Assembly: GCA_027924585.1 (NCBI GenBank)
Contig: BSBM01000036.1
Coordinates: 5,077,001 to 5,141,000, forward strand
Direction: 5' to 3'
Source: Larix kaempferi
Taxonomy: Eukaryota > Streptophyta > Pinopsida > Pinales > Pinaceae
DNA length: 64,000 bases
Positions 33,853-45,023 of the stretch are shown here, one piece after another; positions within the stretch are counted from its first letter, which is position 1, and the number at the start of each line of letters is the position of its first letter. A program made the translations under genes and the position numbers. The notes beneath the pieces are model-generated. The model ran no database searches, was not told where the DNA came from, and saw only the letters and a list, made by a program, of their open reading frames with translations.

Positions 33853-36800
33853 GTGATTTGCAGGTTTATTGTCTCCTTTAAGTGCACTCGCTATCTTCTG
33901 CATGCAAGGTTTCCTACATCAATTGCATTCGCTATAGTCTGCATGCAAGCTTCCTCTTCATCAGTTGACTCGCTCCTAGCAATGGAATACTCTTCTTCAA
34001 AGCCTATCCTCACCCCATTCAATTATTTTGATTGGAAAGATGATATGGAGATCATATTACGTTCAAAAGGTTACTACCGAGTCACTATTGGTCTTGAATT
34101 GGAGCCAAACAATGTATCAGATAGAACCAAACACTACAACAAGCTTGATGAAGCTTATGGTCTTCTTTGCCTCTCCATCTCCAAAGATCTTCACTTCCAT
34201 CTCAGCGGATTGAAGACTCCAAAAGCCATATGGGAGCAACTTGAAACACTATTCGGCAAGCAGGATGAGCTTAGGGCTTTTCAATTAGAGAATGAATTGA
34301 TTGGCCTTAATCCTGAGAATTTCGAGACCATCAATGAATTCTTCACAAAATTCAAGAACTTTAACTTGCAATTGAAGAACAGTGGTGTTATCAAAGAGGA
34401 TAAACAGTTGATCCTCTCCATTCTAAGCAAGCTTGGGAAAGATTATTCGGTATTTGTCTCTACTTTCAATTCCGGTCGGCTAACTACCCCGAATTGGAAG
34501 ATGCCTACCTTGAATGCCTTCATTGAGTCCGTTACAAAAGAGCATGACAAGTTGATTCAAATGGGGTCCATAAGCTCCAAAGATTCAGCCCTATTTGTTC
34601 AAGGACCCAAGATCTCGAACGGTAAAGGAAAGCAAAAGAAGGAGAAGCCCAAATTCGAGCCTCACAAGCAAAAAGACAAAGGCAAGCAAACGGATGCACC
34701 ATCCAGTTCGAAATCCAAGCAAAAGGGCAAAGAAGGTAACCAAAAATCTAAATGTACTTATTGTAACCATGGCTTTCATCCCGAAAGTTCATGTATGAAG
34801 AAGACTATAGATCAAATGTCCCTCCTTTTGGAAAAGAACAACATAACCCTTCCTGACGGTGCAAGGAAGAAGGATCGGAATGATGATCATGAAAGAGGAC
34901 AAGCACTCATGGCAACGGTTTCGAAGCCCACTACTCTCTTGATAGATTCGGGTGCATCAAATCATATGGCTGCAAATATTGATTCTTTTTCCTCATTCGA
35001 TCCAAACAGCTCCATCCCCATCCATTTGGGAGATGACTCAAAAATTTCTTCAAAGGGCAAAGGTACGATTCATGTAGAACATGGATGCTTTCAGAATGTT
35101 CTCTATGTGCCTTCCTTAGCTTCGAATCTCCTCTCTGTGTATCAAATGACACATACTGGTGAACCAAAGCAAGTCACATTCAGCCCTAATACAGTTGAAA
35201 TTTCTGATATCAAAAGTGGAAGACTAGTTGCGGTTGGAAAGGCAAACCACACTGCAAAATGCTATGAGTTTTCGCACTTTATTCCGCTTGCAAAGCCCAC
35301 TGCTCTTCGCACACATGGTAATGAGGTTAGTAGGATTTGGCATGAAAGATTTGGACATCTAAATTATAAGTATTTGCTGCTGCTATCAAATAAATCCATG
35401 GTAGATGGGCTTCCACAACTCCGTTCCTCGAAGGGAATATGCACCGGTTGCATTATTGGGAAGCACCCCGAGCACAGATTCGACCGCGGCAAGGCTAGCA
35501 GAGCCTCTACTATTTTGGGATTGATCCATTCTGATATCAGTGGTCCTCTGCCCCATATGTCATTAAATGGTTCAAGGTATGTTTTGACATTTATTGACGA
35601 TTTTTCCCGCTTTACATGGGTATTCTTTCTCAAAAACAAGTCAGAAGTGCTTGGAAAATTCAAGGATTTTAAGGCTTCTGTTGAGACCACCACTGAGAGC
35701 AAGATCAAAGCTCTTAGATCTGATAATGGTGGGGAATATATCAAGTCCGAGTTGCTGCAACTTTGTGCCCAAAGCGGAATTAAGATCAAACATACAGTTC
35801 CCTACACACCCCAGCAGAACGGTGTAGCGGAAAGGAAAAACCGGTCACTGAAAGAGATGGCTACATGCATGATTGAATCGAAAGGTTTGGCTGCAAATAT
35901 TTGGGCTGAAGAAATCAATTTTGCTGCATATATACAGAATCGTGTTCCACATTCATCCGTGAAAGGTATGACTCCTTTCGAAGCATTCTTTGGTCACAAA
36001 CCGGATGTGTCAAATTTGAGAGTTTTTGGCTCTACTGCATGGGCTAGAATTCCTTCTGAGAAGAGACGAGATTTGGATCCACAAAGTATCGAGTGCATAT
36101 TGATAGGATATGGGGAAGAATCAAAAGAATATAAACTCATGGATATCAGATCTAAAAAGATATTCATAGAGCGCAGTGTGCAGTTTGAAGAACCGCTTCA
36201 AGAATTGCAACTAGTCGAGGAGAAGACTGCCGATTCACCGACTTCACCAGAAGAAGATTCGAGCAGCGATAATGAAGGTATGAGTTCTGATATTTCTGAT
36301 ATTGTAACAACATATGATGATCATGACATATCAGGTTCGGAATCCGATCATTATGATCCTCCTCAGTTACCAAAGTGGGCCCAAAACACTCTACAATCTG
36401 CTGGTTCTAGTCTTGGAAATCCTGCTGATCCGAGACGAACAAGAGGAGACTTTCAAAGAGCAGGTATGGCTCTTTCTATTGCTGATCCATTTCTTCATGA
36501 GATTTGTTATTTGATGGCTGGTTCAGATCCTACATCATACTATTCAGCCCATCGAGATCCGAGATGGAAAAGTGCCATGGATGAAGAGTACAGTTCTCTT
36601 CAAAAGAACAATACATGGGAGCTAGTTTCTCTTCCACCTGGAAGAAAATTAGTGAAGTGTAAATGGGTCTACCGTACTAAAGTTGCTGCTGATGGCACTA
36701 TCAGCAAATATAAAGCAAGGTTGGTGGCAAAAGTTTTTTCCCAAGTCCAAGGAGTGGACTACATAGAGACCTTTGCACCGGTTGCAAAGATGGATTCCAT

Positions 36801-38061
36801 CCGCCTTGTTTTAGCTATTGCCGCATCCAAGCACTGGGAAGTGCACCACATGGATGTGAAGAGTGCATTTTTACATGGAGAACTTGCTGAAGAGGTCTAT
36901 ATGCAGCAGCCAGAGGGTTATACATCAGATCCATCATTGGTTTGTAGATTGAAGAAATCTTTGTACGGGTTAAAACAGGCCCCAAGAGCTTGGTACGCAA
37001 AGATGGACTCCTTCCTTCTTTCTCAGAATTTCCAAAGATGCAAATCTGATCCGAATGTGTATCTTCAGCGAGTTAAAGGTAATTTGTTGGTTATTGTACT
37101 TTATGTTGATGATCTGCTTATTACTGGTAGCACACTTACTTCAATAAACAAGCTAAAATCTGCCTTAAATCTAGCTTTTGACATGAGCGATTTGGGCTTG
37201 CTGAGTCACTTTTTGGGCTTGGAGATAGCTCAAAATTTTGATGGGATCACTATATCTCAGCAAAAATATGCTTCCGAACTGTTATTGAAGTTTAATATGG
37301 CTGAATGTAAGGCAGCCCCGTTCCCATTCCTCTCAGGAATCAGTCTTGAGGAGGGAGATTCCACACCGCTTGCAGATTGCAGTATGTATCGACAGTTGAT
37401 TGGTTCACTACTTTATTTGACACACTCACGGCCTGATATCTCATATGCCGTGAGTGCCGTGTCAATATATATGCAGCAACCACATGAGCTTCATTGGCGA
37501 GCAGCCAAGCGGATCTTGCAGTATGTGCAAGGTACGAAACAGTTTGGCATACATTATGCTGCAGATTCTGAGCTAGATTTCATTGGTTTTACTGATTCAG
37601 ATTGGGCAGGTGATAGCATTGATCGGAAGTCCACTTCCGGTTATGTTTTCATGATTGGTCATGGTGCTATTTGCTGGTCCAGCAAAAAGCAAGCAGCCAT
37701 TGCACTTTCTTCAGCAGAGGCAGAGTATCGAGGGGCAGTCAATGCCTGCATTCAGGCAGTTTGGTTGCAGGGTATTCTTTCCGAGTTTGGTTTTGGTGGC
37801 ACTACTTCGACTGTCCTATTTTGTGACAATCAAAGTGCTATCAAGATCTCCACAGATCCAGTTCAGCGGCAGAGGACCAAACACATTGAGATTCATATGC
37901 ATTACATTCGACAGTTGGTGCATGACCGCACCATCATTCTGCAATATTGCCCTACCGATGAGCAAATTGCAGACATCTTCACCAAGAGCTTCACTGAGAA
38001 GAAGTTCTCTTACCTTCGTTCACTGTTGGGGGTGAGTTCCATCATGGTGGAGACAGATTGA
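33853..38061 (+). CDS. E Gag-Pol polyprotein, intact (1402 codons)
   Basis: Makes the particle protein and all enzymes for copying and insertion. Gag (UBN2) about residues 50-240; zinc knuckle C301-C304-H309-C314; protease IDSGAS with Asp365; GAG-pre-integrase H497/H502/C530/C533; integrase DDE Asp561, Asp624, Glu660 (spacing D-62-D-35-E); linker 780-890; RT about 920-1160 with YVDD 1084-1087; RNase H Asp1248, Glu1289, Asp1325 and ADIFTK near 1373. The true start may be M44 (33982), since Gag homology begins just after it. One change of note: VAKVFSQ where VAKGFSQ is usual (Val961). Confidence 0.96.
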   Translation: MICRFIVSFKCTRYLLHARFPTSIAFAIVCMQASSSSVDSLLAMEYSSSKPILTPFNYFDWKDDMEIILRSKGYYRVTIGLELEPNNVSDRTKHYNKLDEAYGLLCLSISKDLHFHLSGLKTPKAIWEQLETLFGKQDELRAFQLENELIGLNPENFETINEFFTKFKNFNLQLKNSGVIKEDKQLILSILSKLGKDYSVFVSTFNSGRLTTPNWKMPTLNAFIESVTKEHDKLIQMGSISSKDSALFVQGPKISNGKGKQKKEKPKFEPHKQKDKGKQTDAPSSSKSKQKGKEGNQKSKCTYCNHGFHPESSCMKKTIDQMSLLLEKNNITLPDGARKKDRNDDHERGQALMATVSKPTTLLIDSGASNHMAANIDSFSSFDPNSSIPIHLGDDSKISSKGKGTIHVEHGCFQNVLYVPSLASNLLSVYQMTHTGEPKQVTFSPNTVEISDIKSGRLVAVGKANHTAKCYEFSHFIPLAKPTALRTHGNEVSRIWHERFGHLNYKYLLLLSNKSMVDGLPQLRSSKGICTGCIIGKHPEHRFDRGKASRASTILGLIHSDISGPLPHMSLNGSRYVLTFIDDFSRFTWVFFLKNKSEVLGKFKDFKASVETTTESKIKALRSDNGGEYIKSELLQLCAQSGIKIKHTVPYTPQQNGVAERKNRSLKEMATCMIESKGLAANIWAEEINFAAYIQNRVPHSSVKGMTPFEAFFGHKPDVSNLRVFGSTAWARIPSEKRRDLDPQSIECILIGYGEESKEYKLMDIRSKKIFIERSVQFEEPLQELQLVEEKTADSPTSPEEDSSSDNEGMSSDISDIVTTYDDHDISGSESDHYDPPQLPKWAQNTLQSAGSSLGNPADPRRTRGDFQRAGMALSIADPFLHEICYLMAGSDPTSYYSAHRDPRWKSAMDEEYSSLQKNNTWELVSLPPGRKLVKCKWVYRTKVAADGTISKYKARLVAKVFSQVQGVDYIETFAPVAKMDSIRLVLAIAASKHWEVHHMDVKSAFLHGELAEEVYMQQPEGYTSDPSLVCRLKKSLYGLKQAPRAWYAKMDSFLLSQNFQRCKSDPNVYLQRVKGNLLVIVLYVDDLLITGSTLTSINKLKSALNLAFDMSDLGLLSHFLGLEIAQNFDGITISQQKYASELLLKFNMAECKAAPFPFLSGISLEEGDSTPLADCSMYRQLIGSLLYLTHSRPDISYAVSAVSIYMQQPHELHWRAAKRILQYVQGTKQFGIHYAADSELDFIGFTDSDWAGDSIDRKSTSGYVFMIGHGAICWSSKKQAAIALSSAEAEYRGAVNACIQAVWLQGILSEFGFGGTTSTVLFCDNQSAIKISTDPVQRQRTKHIEIHMHYIRQLVHDRTIILQYCPTDEQIADIFTKSFTEKKFSYLRSLLGVSSIMVETD

Positions 38062-38237
38062 TTCATTATTATGCTTTAGCTTGAGGGGGGGCTTTCTTCC
38101 CACTGGGTTTTCCCTCTTTCCTCACTTAGTTTATTTTCAGCATTTTTTGGATTATTGTATTGGGGTGACCTTTGGTCTTAGTTACCAGGGCCCCACATTA
38201 TTTTTGTTGGCACATCATAGTCTAGCTTGAGGGGGGG
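38062..38237 (+). other. E 3' UTR and polypurine tract
   Basis: Contains a block at 38154-38194 (ATTGTATTGGGGTGACC ... GTTACCAGGGCCC) that recurs, reverse-complemented, in D at 18136-18174. AGCTTGAGGGGGGG occurs twice (38080, 38225), the second being the tract at the LTR. Confidence 0.85.
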
Positions 38238-38962
38238 TGTTCGGATATCCACATCATCTTTTTCAGGATCTTACATGCAAATTAGGGTTTGCATGCACCT
38301 GCATGCACAGGCATGCATCCCAGTCACCAGTTTGATGCCTCCAGCACCTTATCCACTTCATTCTAGCACCCGGGAGCCACCTACCACAGATTTTTAGCCC
38401 TCCTAAGCTGAAAGGCGCCCACTTCTCACCTACTGCCAGAGAAGGGCGCACTTGTTCACCTACCACTGCAGTTTCACTTCAGTTACATTCAGTTAGCTCC
38501 GATTCTCCCTGATTTGAGGCTAGTTTCACTCCCGACTGACTGTATCACTTCCGTTGGACCTCCAGTTTGATTAGGTGACTTGTTCTGACTTCAGTTAGCC
38601 TCCCATGCGCCCCCACTGAGCCTCCAGATCCTATATCAGTGCTACACACTTCAGTTACACTTATTACACTCAGTTAGACTCAGATTGACACCTGGATGAC
38701 TGGTTGTTGTGATTGATGAGCACCACCGATGATTGATGAGGACTCCTAGATAGAGTCAAGCTACTCCATTCAGTGATTTGAATGACCTCCTTAGGCAATT
38801 CGAATTGCTCAGTCATTGTGACAGTTTGTATTGTAATTCATTCACCCTTTCTGGGATAGAGAGCACTGCTGCATGTTTTGCACAGTTTTGCACCATATTT
38901 TCTATGTTCATCTGTTGTGATTGATTTACTTGTTCATTAGATGTGCTGTGACTAATTTTACA
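38238..38962 (+). repeat. E 3' LTR (725 bp)
   Basis: Collinear with 32816-33560. TSD ACGAA follows. Confidence 0.95.
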
Positions 38963-38984
38963 ACGAAGTATGAGTGAAAAATAA

Positions 38985-39225
38985 TAAAAAGCATAATAAT
39001 TATTAGTATCATTATAATTATTAATAATTATTAGTATCATTAATAATTATTAATAATTATTAGTATCATTAATAATTATTAGTATCATTAATAATTATTG
39101 TCATAATAATTATTATATTATATTTATTAATAATAATATTATTATTAACTTTTAATAATAGTAATTATTATTATTATTATTATTTAATAATCGTATCTAT
39201 TACGATTATTATTAAAAAAAAATGA
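38985..39225 (+). repeat. AT-rich simple repeat in G1
   Basis: ATTATTAGTATCATTAATA units and TAATAATTATT runs. A like tract occurs in G2 at 44880-45006. Confidence 0.75.
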
Positions 39226-39244
39226 ATTCATTGAGTGATGAATT

Positions 39245-40520
39245 ATGGATTCCATATACAAGTCCAAATTTTGGACTAAGTGCTCTCATTGTGAATTAGA
39301 GTTCGATTATATGTCATTTTTAAAAAATTGCAATTGCTCTTGTCTGATTTGTAGCAAATAGTTTACTATGGAAGAATATCAAGGACATTCTCAAATGAAA
39401 TCACAAATAGAGAAATTGGAAGGTGAACTACAATATTACCAAGAAAGCAATAAAAATTACAATTTGAAAATGACAAAGAGAATTATTTATATGATTTGAT
39501 AAATATACAAAATTCCAAATTGAAAGATTGTATTCGGGAGTCCACCAAACAAACTAAGGAATTTGAAACTGCGAGAAACAAATTTGACAGGGACATATAA
39601 GAACGAGATGAAGAGATCTCTCATCTAAGAGATCACAAACAGAAATTTTTGCTTCAAAACAAAAAGATGAAGGATAAAATATAGTGCAATCAAGAGTTAG
39701 AAGAGAATATTCAAGATCTCCATCAAAAATTACTAGGAAAAGACGAAGAAAATTCCTCCCTGAAGAAGGTTAATCAAGAATTGCTAGAGGAAATAAAAAC
39801 GTTAAGAAAAAGAGAGAAAGAGAATCAAGATAGTCAAAATGAAGTCAACAAATCATATTATAAGGAAGAACTATTACCCGTGAGGAGACACAATCAAGAT
39901 TTACTCATACAAATTAGAAAACTAAAGCATGATAAGAAATCATTACAAGAAAATTTAGATTGCAAGGGATCATTAGCTGACAAAGAAATGATGACTGGCC
40001 CAATAGACAAGTCATAAAACACTCAAATTCAAACACCAAAAAGGGGAAACAATATAGAGAAAAATGGCTCTCAAAATCAAAAGAATGTTTATATTGACAA
40101 ATGACTACAAACATTAAGACAATATGGTTCTGAAGAACAATTAAAAAATCTTAGGATTCCTTATCGTCATCCAAATCATAAACATCGATATGACTAATGA
40201 CAAGGTCAAGAGGAACATAAACAAACAAGTTGTGATTTTAAAACAGAATGGGGACAAAGTCAAGAAACTCGGTGGAAGCAGAAAATGAGAAGTTTGATCT
40301 AAACAATCGATCAGCAAACAGTTCCATTGAGGGTAGATATTGGATGGACCAATTCACAAATGATGCAAAAAATTCACTCAATGTTTAAAAGAACATATTG
40401 TCTCATGTCGTCAAGTGTTGCAATTACCAACACAGAAGATCATGAAAAAGCGTTACGAGCAAGAACAAGGGATAAAAGTATTCCATAATTATGCTTTGAG
40501 GACAAAGCATCTCTAAGAGG
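39245..40520 (+). pseudogene. G1 ORF: C4-type zinc motif plus coiled coil, function unknown
   Basis: From ATG 39245: MDSIYKSKFWTKCSHCELEF then KNCNCSCLICSK, giving Cys13, Cys16, Cys29, Cys31, Cys33, Cys36, a zinc-ribbon-like set. A TAG follows at 39359, then MEEYQGHSQ in the same frame and a long Lys/Glu/Asn/Gln-rich heptad region (39368-40017 with frameshifts; best run 39781-40014). Then, broken, HPNHKHRYD, QGQEE and, near 40435-40515, EDHEKALRARTRDKSIP and CFEDKASLRG just before the LTR. G2 has the matching C-terminal motifs. Not a known Gag to my eye. Confidence 0.6.
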
Positions 40521-40527
40521 AAGGAAA

Positions 40528-40817
40528 TGTAATGAACAAAATATATAAGAAATAAACATTAATAAATAATAATAATAATAATAAATTAATAATTAAATAA
40601 CTAATACTTAATGAAGAGACACCTTGATGAAATCTTATGCCTCTTTACGAAAGGGCACTCTGCATGGGTATATATACCAACCTTATTTGTAATCTATCAT
40701 ATTCATCATATCTCATATCTTATCAAATATATTTTTATTATTATCCATTAATGGATTATTGTACTTTGGTTTATTTATGGTGGAAGTTCTTGTAGGAAAC
40801 AAAGTTTCTTCATTTCA
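40528..40817 (+). repeat. G1 3' LTR, beta subtype (about 290 bp)
   Basis: Same start as 32234, but the R/U5 half (CTTATTTGTAATCTATCATA, ATGGTGGAAGTTCTTGTAGG) matches 47483-47729. Right end estimated from the return to H sequence. Confidence 0.75.
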
Positions 40818-41450
40818 TTTTCATCAACGGTGGATGCTAATTTAATTCCATCTTCCTCCATTTATGTGTTGTTCTCCCAGTCATCATAAAGGGGGAGGGT
40901 TGGAATGTGTAATTTTAATATTTGTGTAATTATATCTAGTATGATATCGTAAGATGTCTTATCGAGCATTGGAAGGCATAAATAACTTTAATCTTATGTA
41001 AAAATGAGTTATCATGCATGCTTCATGGAGAAATATACTCCTATTATGATTCATTATATAAAGAGGTGGAAAATCATTTATCCCATGTGTATTTCAGGAT
41101 GTAATTCTTCTATATCTCTTGGTATATAATAGAGGTGAAGGAGATCCTTTGGGAATATATGTTGAGAATTAGATTATTATCTCATGTTAAGCTTTGAAGC
41201 ATATGTGGAGAGAAGCTCACACATAATATTAGAGATTTCTGAAAAATAAGAAGACAATACCTTCCCGTGGATGTTTACCCATTTGGGGTTTTACCATGTA
41301 TATCCAGTGTATCATTCTTTTCTCTTGTCTCTTGTTTCTTACATGATTATCTATTGCTTGTATAGATAAAAGGATAGACTAGTAGACCCTTGCTTTGCAT
41401 GTTAGAAAATGTATTATTGTATGTTTATGCATATTCTCAATATTATAACA
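40818..41450 (+). repeat. H 3' UTR, polypurine tract and LTR
   Basis: TTCATCAACGGTGGATGCTAA completes H's reading frame (FINGGC, stop). AAAGGGGGAGGGT at 40888-40900 is the polypurine tract. LTR 40901-41450 (about 550 bp) starts TGGAATGTGTAATT and ends ATTATAACA. The LTR end is estimated, since no second copy is in the window. Confidence 0.65.
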
Positions 41451-42785
41451 TTGAGAAATACATCAGGATTCTTTAATTTATACATTTGCAGGAAAGCGTC
41501 AGGATTCAAAGAAGTTATGGGAGCTCCCTCTTGATTCATCATTGTCTCATATTTCAGGTCAATGTGTTGGAAGATCCATCTTACCACATCATTACCAAAC
41601 ATGACTACTAGTCCAACAGAATAGCAAAGAGATTACTCTTCCTAATGTTTTCATACACTACCAAGTCATCATCGTCTCGAGTAAAATCACCTTTGGCATA
41701 CTTTTGGTACATTTGAAGTTAGGAACTTTGTTGAGGTGGCACAGTACTGTTAGCGGGCATTTCTACCCTATAGCAAGGAAACTACTGCTATCAACTTGGT
41801 TGGGGTGACAGGTAAGTGTATTGATGCTATTACAGAGGCATTTACAAAAGAAATAGATTGTAAATTTAGGGAACACACCTTTTAACCGAAGTCTGATCCT
41901 AGCCTTGACTTGGTCTCGTGTCCAGCTTCCGAATCTACCTTTCCTTCAGCAAACCTGCAACAACAATACCTTTCTCAAAACATTTTGGGCAATATATAAA
42001 GCTTGACATAAACAAAAGCAATGTTTAACATTCAACATTGACCAAAATAAATCCAATTTAAGATGCCATTTACTAACACATTCAAATTGGAACACGAAAA
42101 ACACTTCAACCTTTATTTGTCAAAATAGAATGATGTACAAGTATACCTGATAATGAAACAGGCTCCTGCAACTAGATTCTGGGCTCTGGCTCTGCTCTGG
42201 CTTGGATGTCTTCTGCAACAACTCCTCCAATGCAAGCTTCTTCAAAGTTTTTCCATTAATCAATCTCACTAACTCCAATTTCTCACAAAAGCTAACCTTG
42301 CTCCTTTAACCTTCTTGGTATTTATAGGTTCAAAGAAGCAGTTCAGGTCGAGATGTAGTTATGGAGGAAGTTGGGGGAGTTAGGAAACTGCCATCAACTA
42401 ATCCTCCTCGATGAATTAATTTATTTTTTAATCATCTTTTAAGATGTACGCGACTCTTCTTCAGTGGAGTAGCGTATAGGGCGCTACCCTAGTGTTCAAC
42501 AACTAACGCTCATTCAATTTTAAATGTCGGGCGCGACTTTGATACACTGGAGTAGCGTATACTTTGATATGGGCGCTACTATTATACACTGGCGTAGTGT
42601 ATGGGCGCTAGTCTCTTTGAGTAGAGTAGCGCTCATATCTCAAAATGATATTTTTGTATGTTTTCCAGTATTTTCAAGAAATGGGATGAGTTGTCATATG
42701 ATCCAAGGTCAACATGCTCCTCCATCCAAATTGTCCTTTTGTGTGATCAGCATCTCAAGGTGATCACGGACGGAGAGGTGCAATT
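41451..42785. other. Unassigned repeat-like DNA with a hairpin cluster
   Basis: No recognised gene. A 62-codon minus frame at 41414-41602 is unrecognised. At 42440-42640 a set of related short sequences alternates GTAGCGTAT and GGGCGCTA(C), complementary in part, four to five times. Possibly the flank into which H inserted, or leader/LTR of an older element. Confidence 0.4.
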
Positions 42786-42789
42786 TTGA

Positions 42790-43090
42790 CCTATAACAAG
42801 TACCTCCAAAATTTTATCGCTTCCTTTTTAGTAATGGCCACACCACTCCATTCCATAACAATAAACGGTAAGAGTTTCTAGTGGGGAAAGAATCAGCAGA
42901 AAGCTTTCAATGAGCTAAAATGAAATATTAGAAAAAGCACCAATTCTCTCATTGCCTAACCTATGTAAGCCTTTCGAAGTGGAGATAGATCCAAGTGGCT
43001 GTGTCATGAGTGAATTTTTTATGCAAGGATGTAAGTCAGTATGCTATCATTAAGAAGTGGAAGTGTTATATAATGAATGGGAAAGGAAAT
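42790..43090 (+). pseudogene. K: Ty3/gypsy RT-RNase H fragment
   Basis: YNKYLQNFIASFLVMATPLHSI, WGKNQQKAFNELK, then PFEVEIDPSGCVMS and a CYH motif: the RT end and RNase H start of plant gypsy pol, with stops and frameshifts. Cut by G2 right after NEWERK; the frame resumes at 47730 (TIIHTYHYPLQYL). Confidence 0.8.
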
Positions 43091-43368
43091 TGAAACAAAA
43101 TTTATTACTACAATAACCAGCGTAAATAAGCCAAAATACAATAATCCATTAATGGGTAATAATACAAATGTATTTGATAAGATCTGAGATATGACTTTAC
43201 AATGAGAATTGAGGGCTTGTATAAATACTTATGCAGGGTGCCCTTTCGTAAAGAGGCATAACCTTTCATGACGGTATCTCTTCAGTAAGTGTTAGTTATT
43301 TACTTACAAATGTATTATTATTATTAATATTTATTAATGATTATTTATTATATATTTTGTTCATTACA
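43091..43368 (-). repeat. G2 3' LTR, alpha subtype (278 bp)
   Basis: In element sense TGTAATGAACAAAATATATAA to AATTTTGTTTCA. R/U5 half as in 32234-32510. Confidence 0.8.
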
Positions 43369-43379
43369 TTGTCTCTACC

Positions 43380-44790
43380 TTAGAAATGCTTTGTTCTCAA
43401 AGTATAATTATGGAAGACTTTTATGCTTTGTTCTTACTCGTAAGGATTTCTCGTGATCTTCTATGTTGATAGTTGCGACACTTGAAAAAACAAGACGATG
43501 TGTTATTTTAAACATGAAGAAAAAATATTGCGTCATTTGTGACGTGGTCCACCTGAGATCTAGCTTCAATGGAATTGTGTGTAGATCGATTGCTCAGGAT
43601 TGTCAATTTTGTCTTTGCTCTTTGTAGGAATAATACCGGTAATTTTCCTCTTGTCCTTATCGTCGGTCATAATGACTCTTATGATTTGGATGGAAATACG
43701 ATACTCGAGTCGATTGTGGAGTGTTTACAGGAGCTTCAACTTTTGCTGCTTCTAACAATTTATTGATCGATACCTTTTCAATATAAGTGTTTTCAGGAAT
43801 TTGAACATTGATTGGGTTTACACTAGTTTCTCCTTCCAACTTCTAAATTTGTATTGATGATGTTGCTATGTCAATGATTTTGGTCATTGTTTCTCTTTCC
43901 ATAGTTTGGACATCCTTTGTTGATGATTTTTCTAGCTTCTCATCCTTTACTTTTTTTTATTTTTCAGTCAACTCTTGATTGTGATTTGTAAGGTAGCGAT
44001 TTTCTTCTTGCGTTTGTAGTAATTTCCCTTCAATGTCTTCTTTAACTTGCTCTTTTTTCGAGAATTTTTTAACTTATTTTCTTAACTAGCGTCTTATTAT
44101 GGTTTCTTAGTCGGAATATTTCTTTAGTCTGGTATGATAACGTTTTATTGATCTTTTTTATCTCTAACTTGTGTGTGTGGTTAATGTCATCCTTTTGTTG
44201 CTAGAGTTCTTTTATTTTTTGTTGACAACGATATTCCTCTGATTCTTGGCATTTTAATTTCTCTTGGATCTGCGCAATTTCCTCGTTTCTGTTGACGATG
44301 AGTTTGTTTAAATGTTTTATTTCTTCTTCCAAATCGTTATCTCTTCTATAAGGTGATTCTTCATCATTTTCTGAGTTTTTTATTTTGTCTTCAAGGTTTT
44401 GATTGTGCCTTTTTAATAGTTATATTTATTTATCCTTATCTTATAACATTTTCTCGATATTTTCTTTAACTTTTTCCAACTTTTGATTTTGATCTTCTAA
44501 GCGACGATTATATTGTTCTTTCAACTTATTAAGAATTATTTTCTTACTCATCTCAAATTGTAGCTAATGATTGGTTGCTTTATATTGCTCTAACTCACCC
44601 CATAGTGCTTGTAGTCGTGACTGTAATTATGACTTTTTGATTGACATAGCTTTCAATTACGACTTCTCTTCCAACTTCGCTTTCTTCTCTTCGACAAGAG
44701 GTATATACGAAAAGTGTAATAACCTTACTGTGCTCTTCTTATTGAGACAAAATTATTCCTTTGACTTGAATTTTTGTCTTCTTCTTTTGA
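43380..44790 (-). pseudogene. G2 ORF: coiled-coil protein, broken
   Basis: Minus frames read MSKKIILNKLKEQYNRR, LEDQNQKLEKVKENIEKM, DLEEEIKHLNKLIVNRNEE, AQIQEKLKCQESEEYR and so on, a long heptad coiled coil with several stops. Then METMTKIID-type sequence, NTYIEKVSINKLLEAAK, SYFHPNHKSHYDRR-stop-GQEE, and EDHEKSLRVRTKHKSLP near 43420-43470. The HPNHKxxYD, GQEE and EDHEK(A/S)LR motifs are shared with G1. No polymerase motifs. Confidence 0.6.
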
Positions 44791-45023
44791 CATTTTGGTA
44801 ATAAATGGTCTTCGACTTATTCGACAATAAATGGTCTTCCTTTGAATAGGTTAAATAACCTTTCCATTTTTATATAATAATAATTGTAATAAATACAATT
44901 ATTAAAATTATTATTATTATTAAAATTTGAATAATAATATTATCATTATTATATATGTTTTAATAGTATTAAAAACTATATAATTATTATTATTATTAAA
45001 ATATTTAATAATAAATAATTATT

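Larger units (their letters stand above)
32816..38962 (+). mobile_element. E: full-length, young Ty1/copia retrotransposon in G1
   Basis: LTRs 32816-33560 and 38238-38962, exact TSD ACGAA (32811-32815, 38963-38967), PBS at 33561, polypurine tract GAGGGGGGG before 38238, and one intact polyprotein frame. LTRs differ by about six substitutions plus one 20-bp duplication, under 1% substitution, so insertion is recent. This is the best candidate for a functional element in the window and the likely helper type for D. Confidence 0.97.
32234..40817 (+). mobile_element. G1: LTR element with zinc/coiled-coil ORF, split by E
   Basis: 5' LTR 32234-32510, PBS-like TGGTATTAGAGC 32513-32524, purine-rich leader, E insertion (32816-38962), AT repeats, ORF region 39245-40500, purine tract AAGAGGAAGGAAA (40515-40527), 3' LTR 40528-40817. 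Flanks TTTTA and TTTTC are an imperfect TSD. H coding resumes after it (GMQEV | FINGGC stop). No polymerase, protease or integrase was found. The two LTRs belong to different subtypes (alpha and beta, see findings). Confidence 0.8.

Noticed and set aside
33853-33981. N-terminal 43 residues of E as a signal peptide
   Set aside because: Hydrophobic stretch lies upstream of the conserved Gag start; translation more likely begins at 33982.
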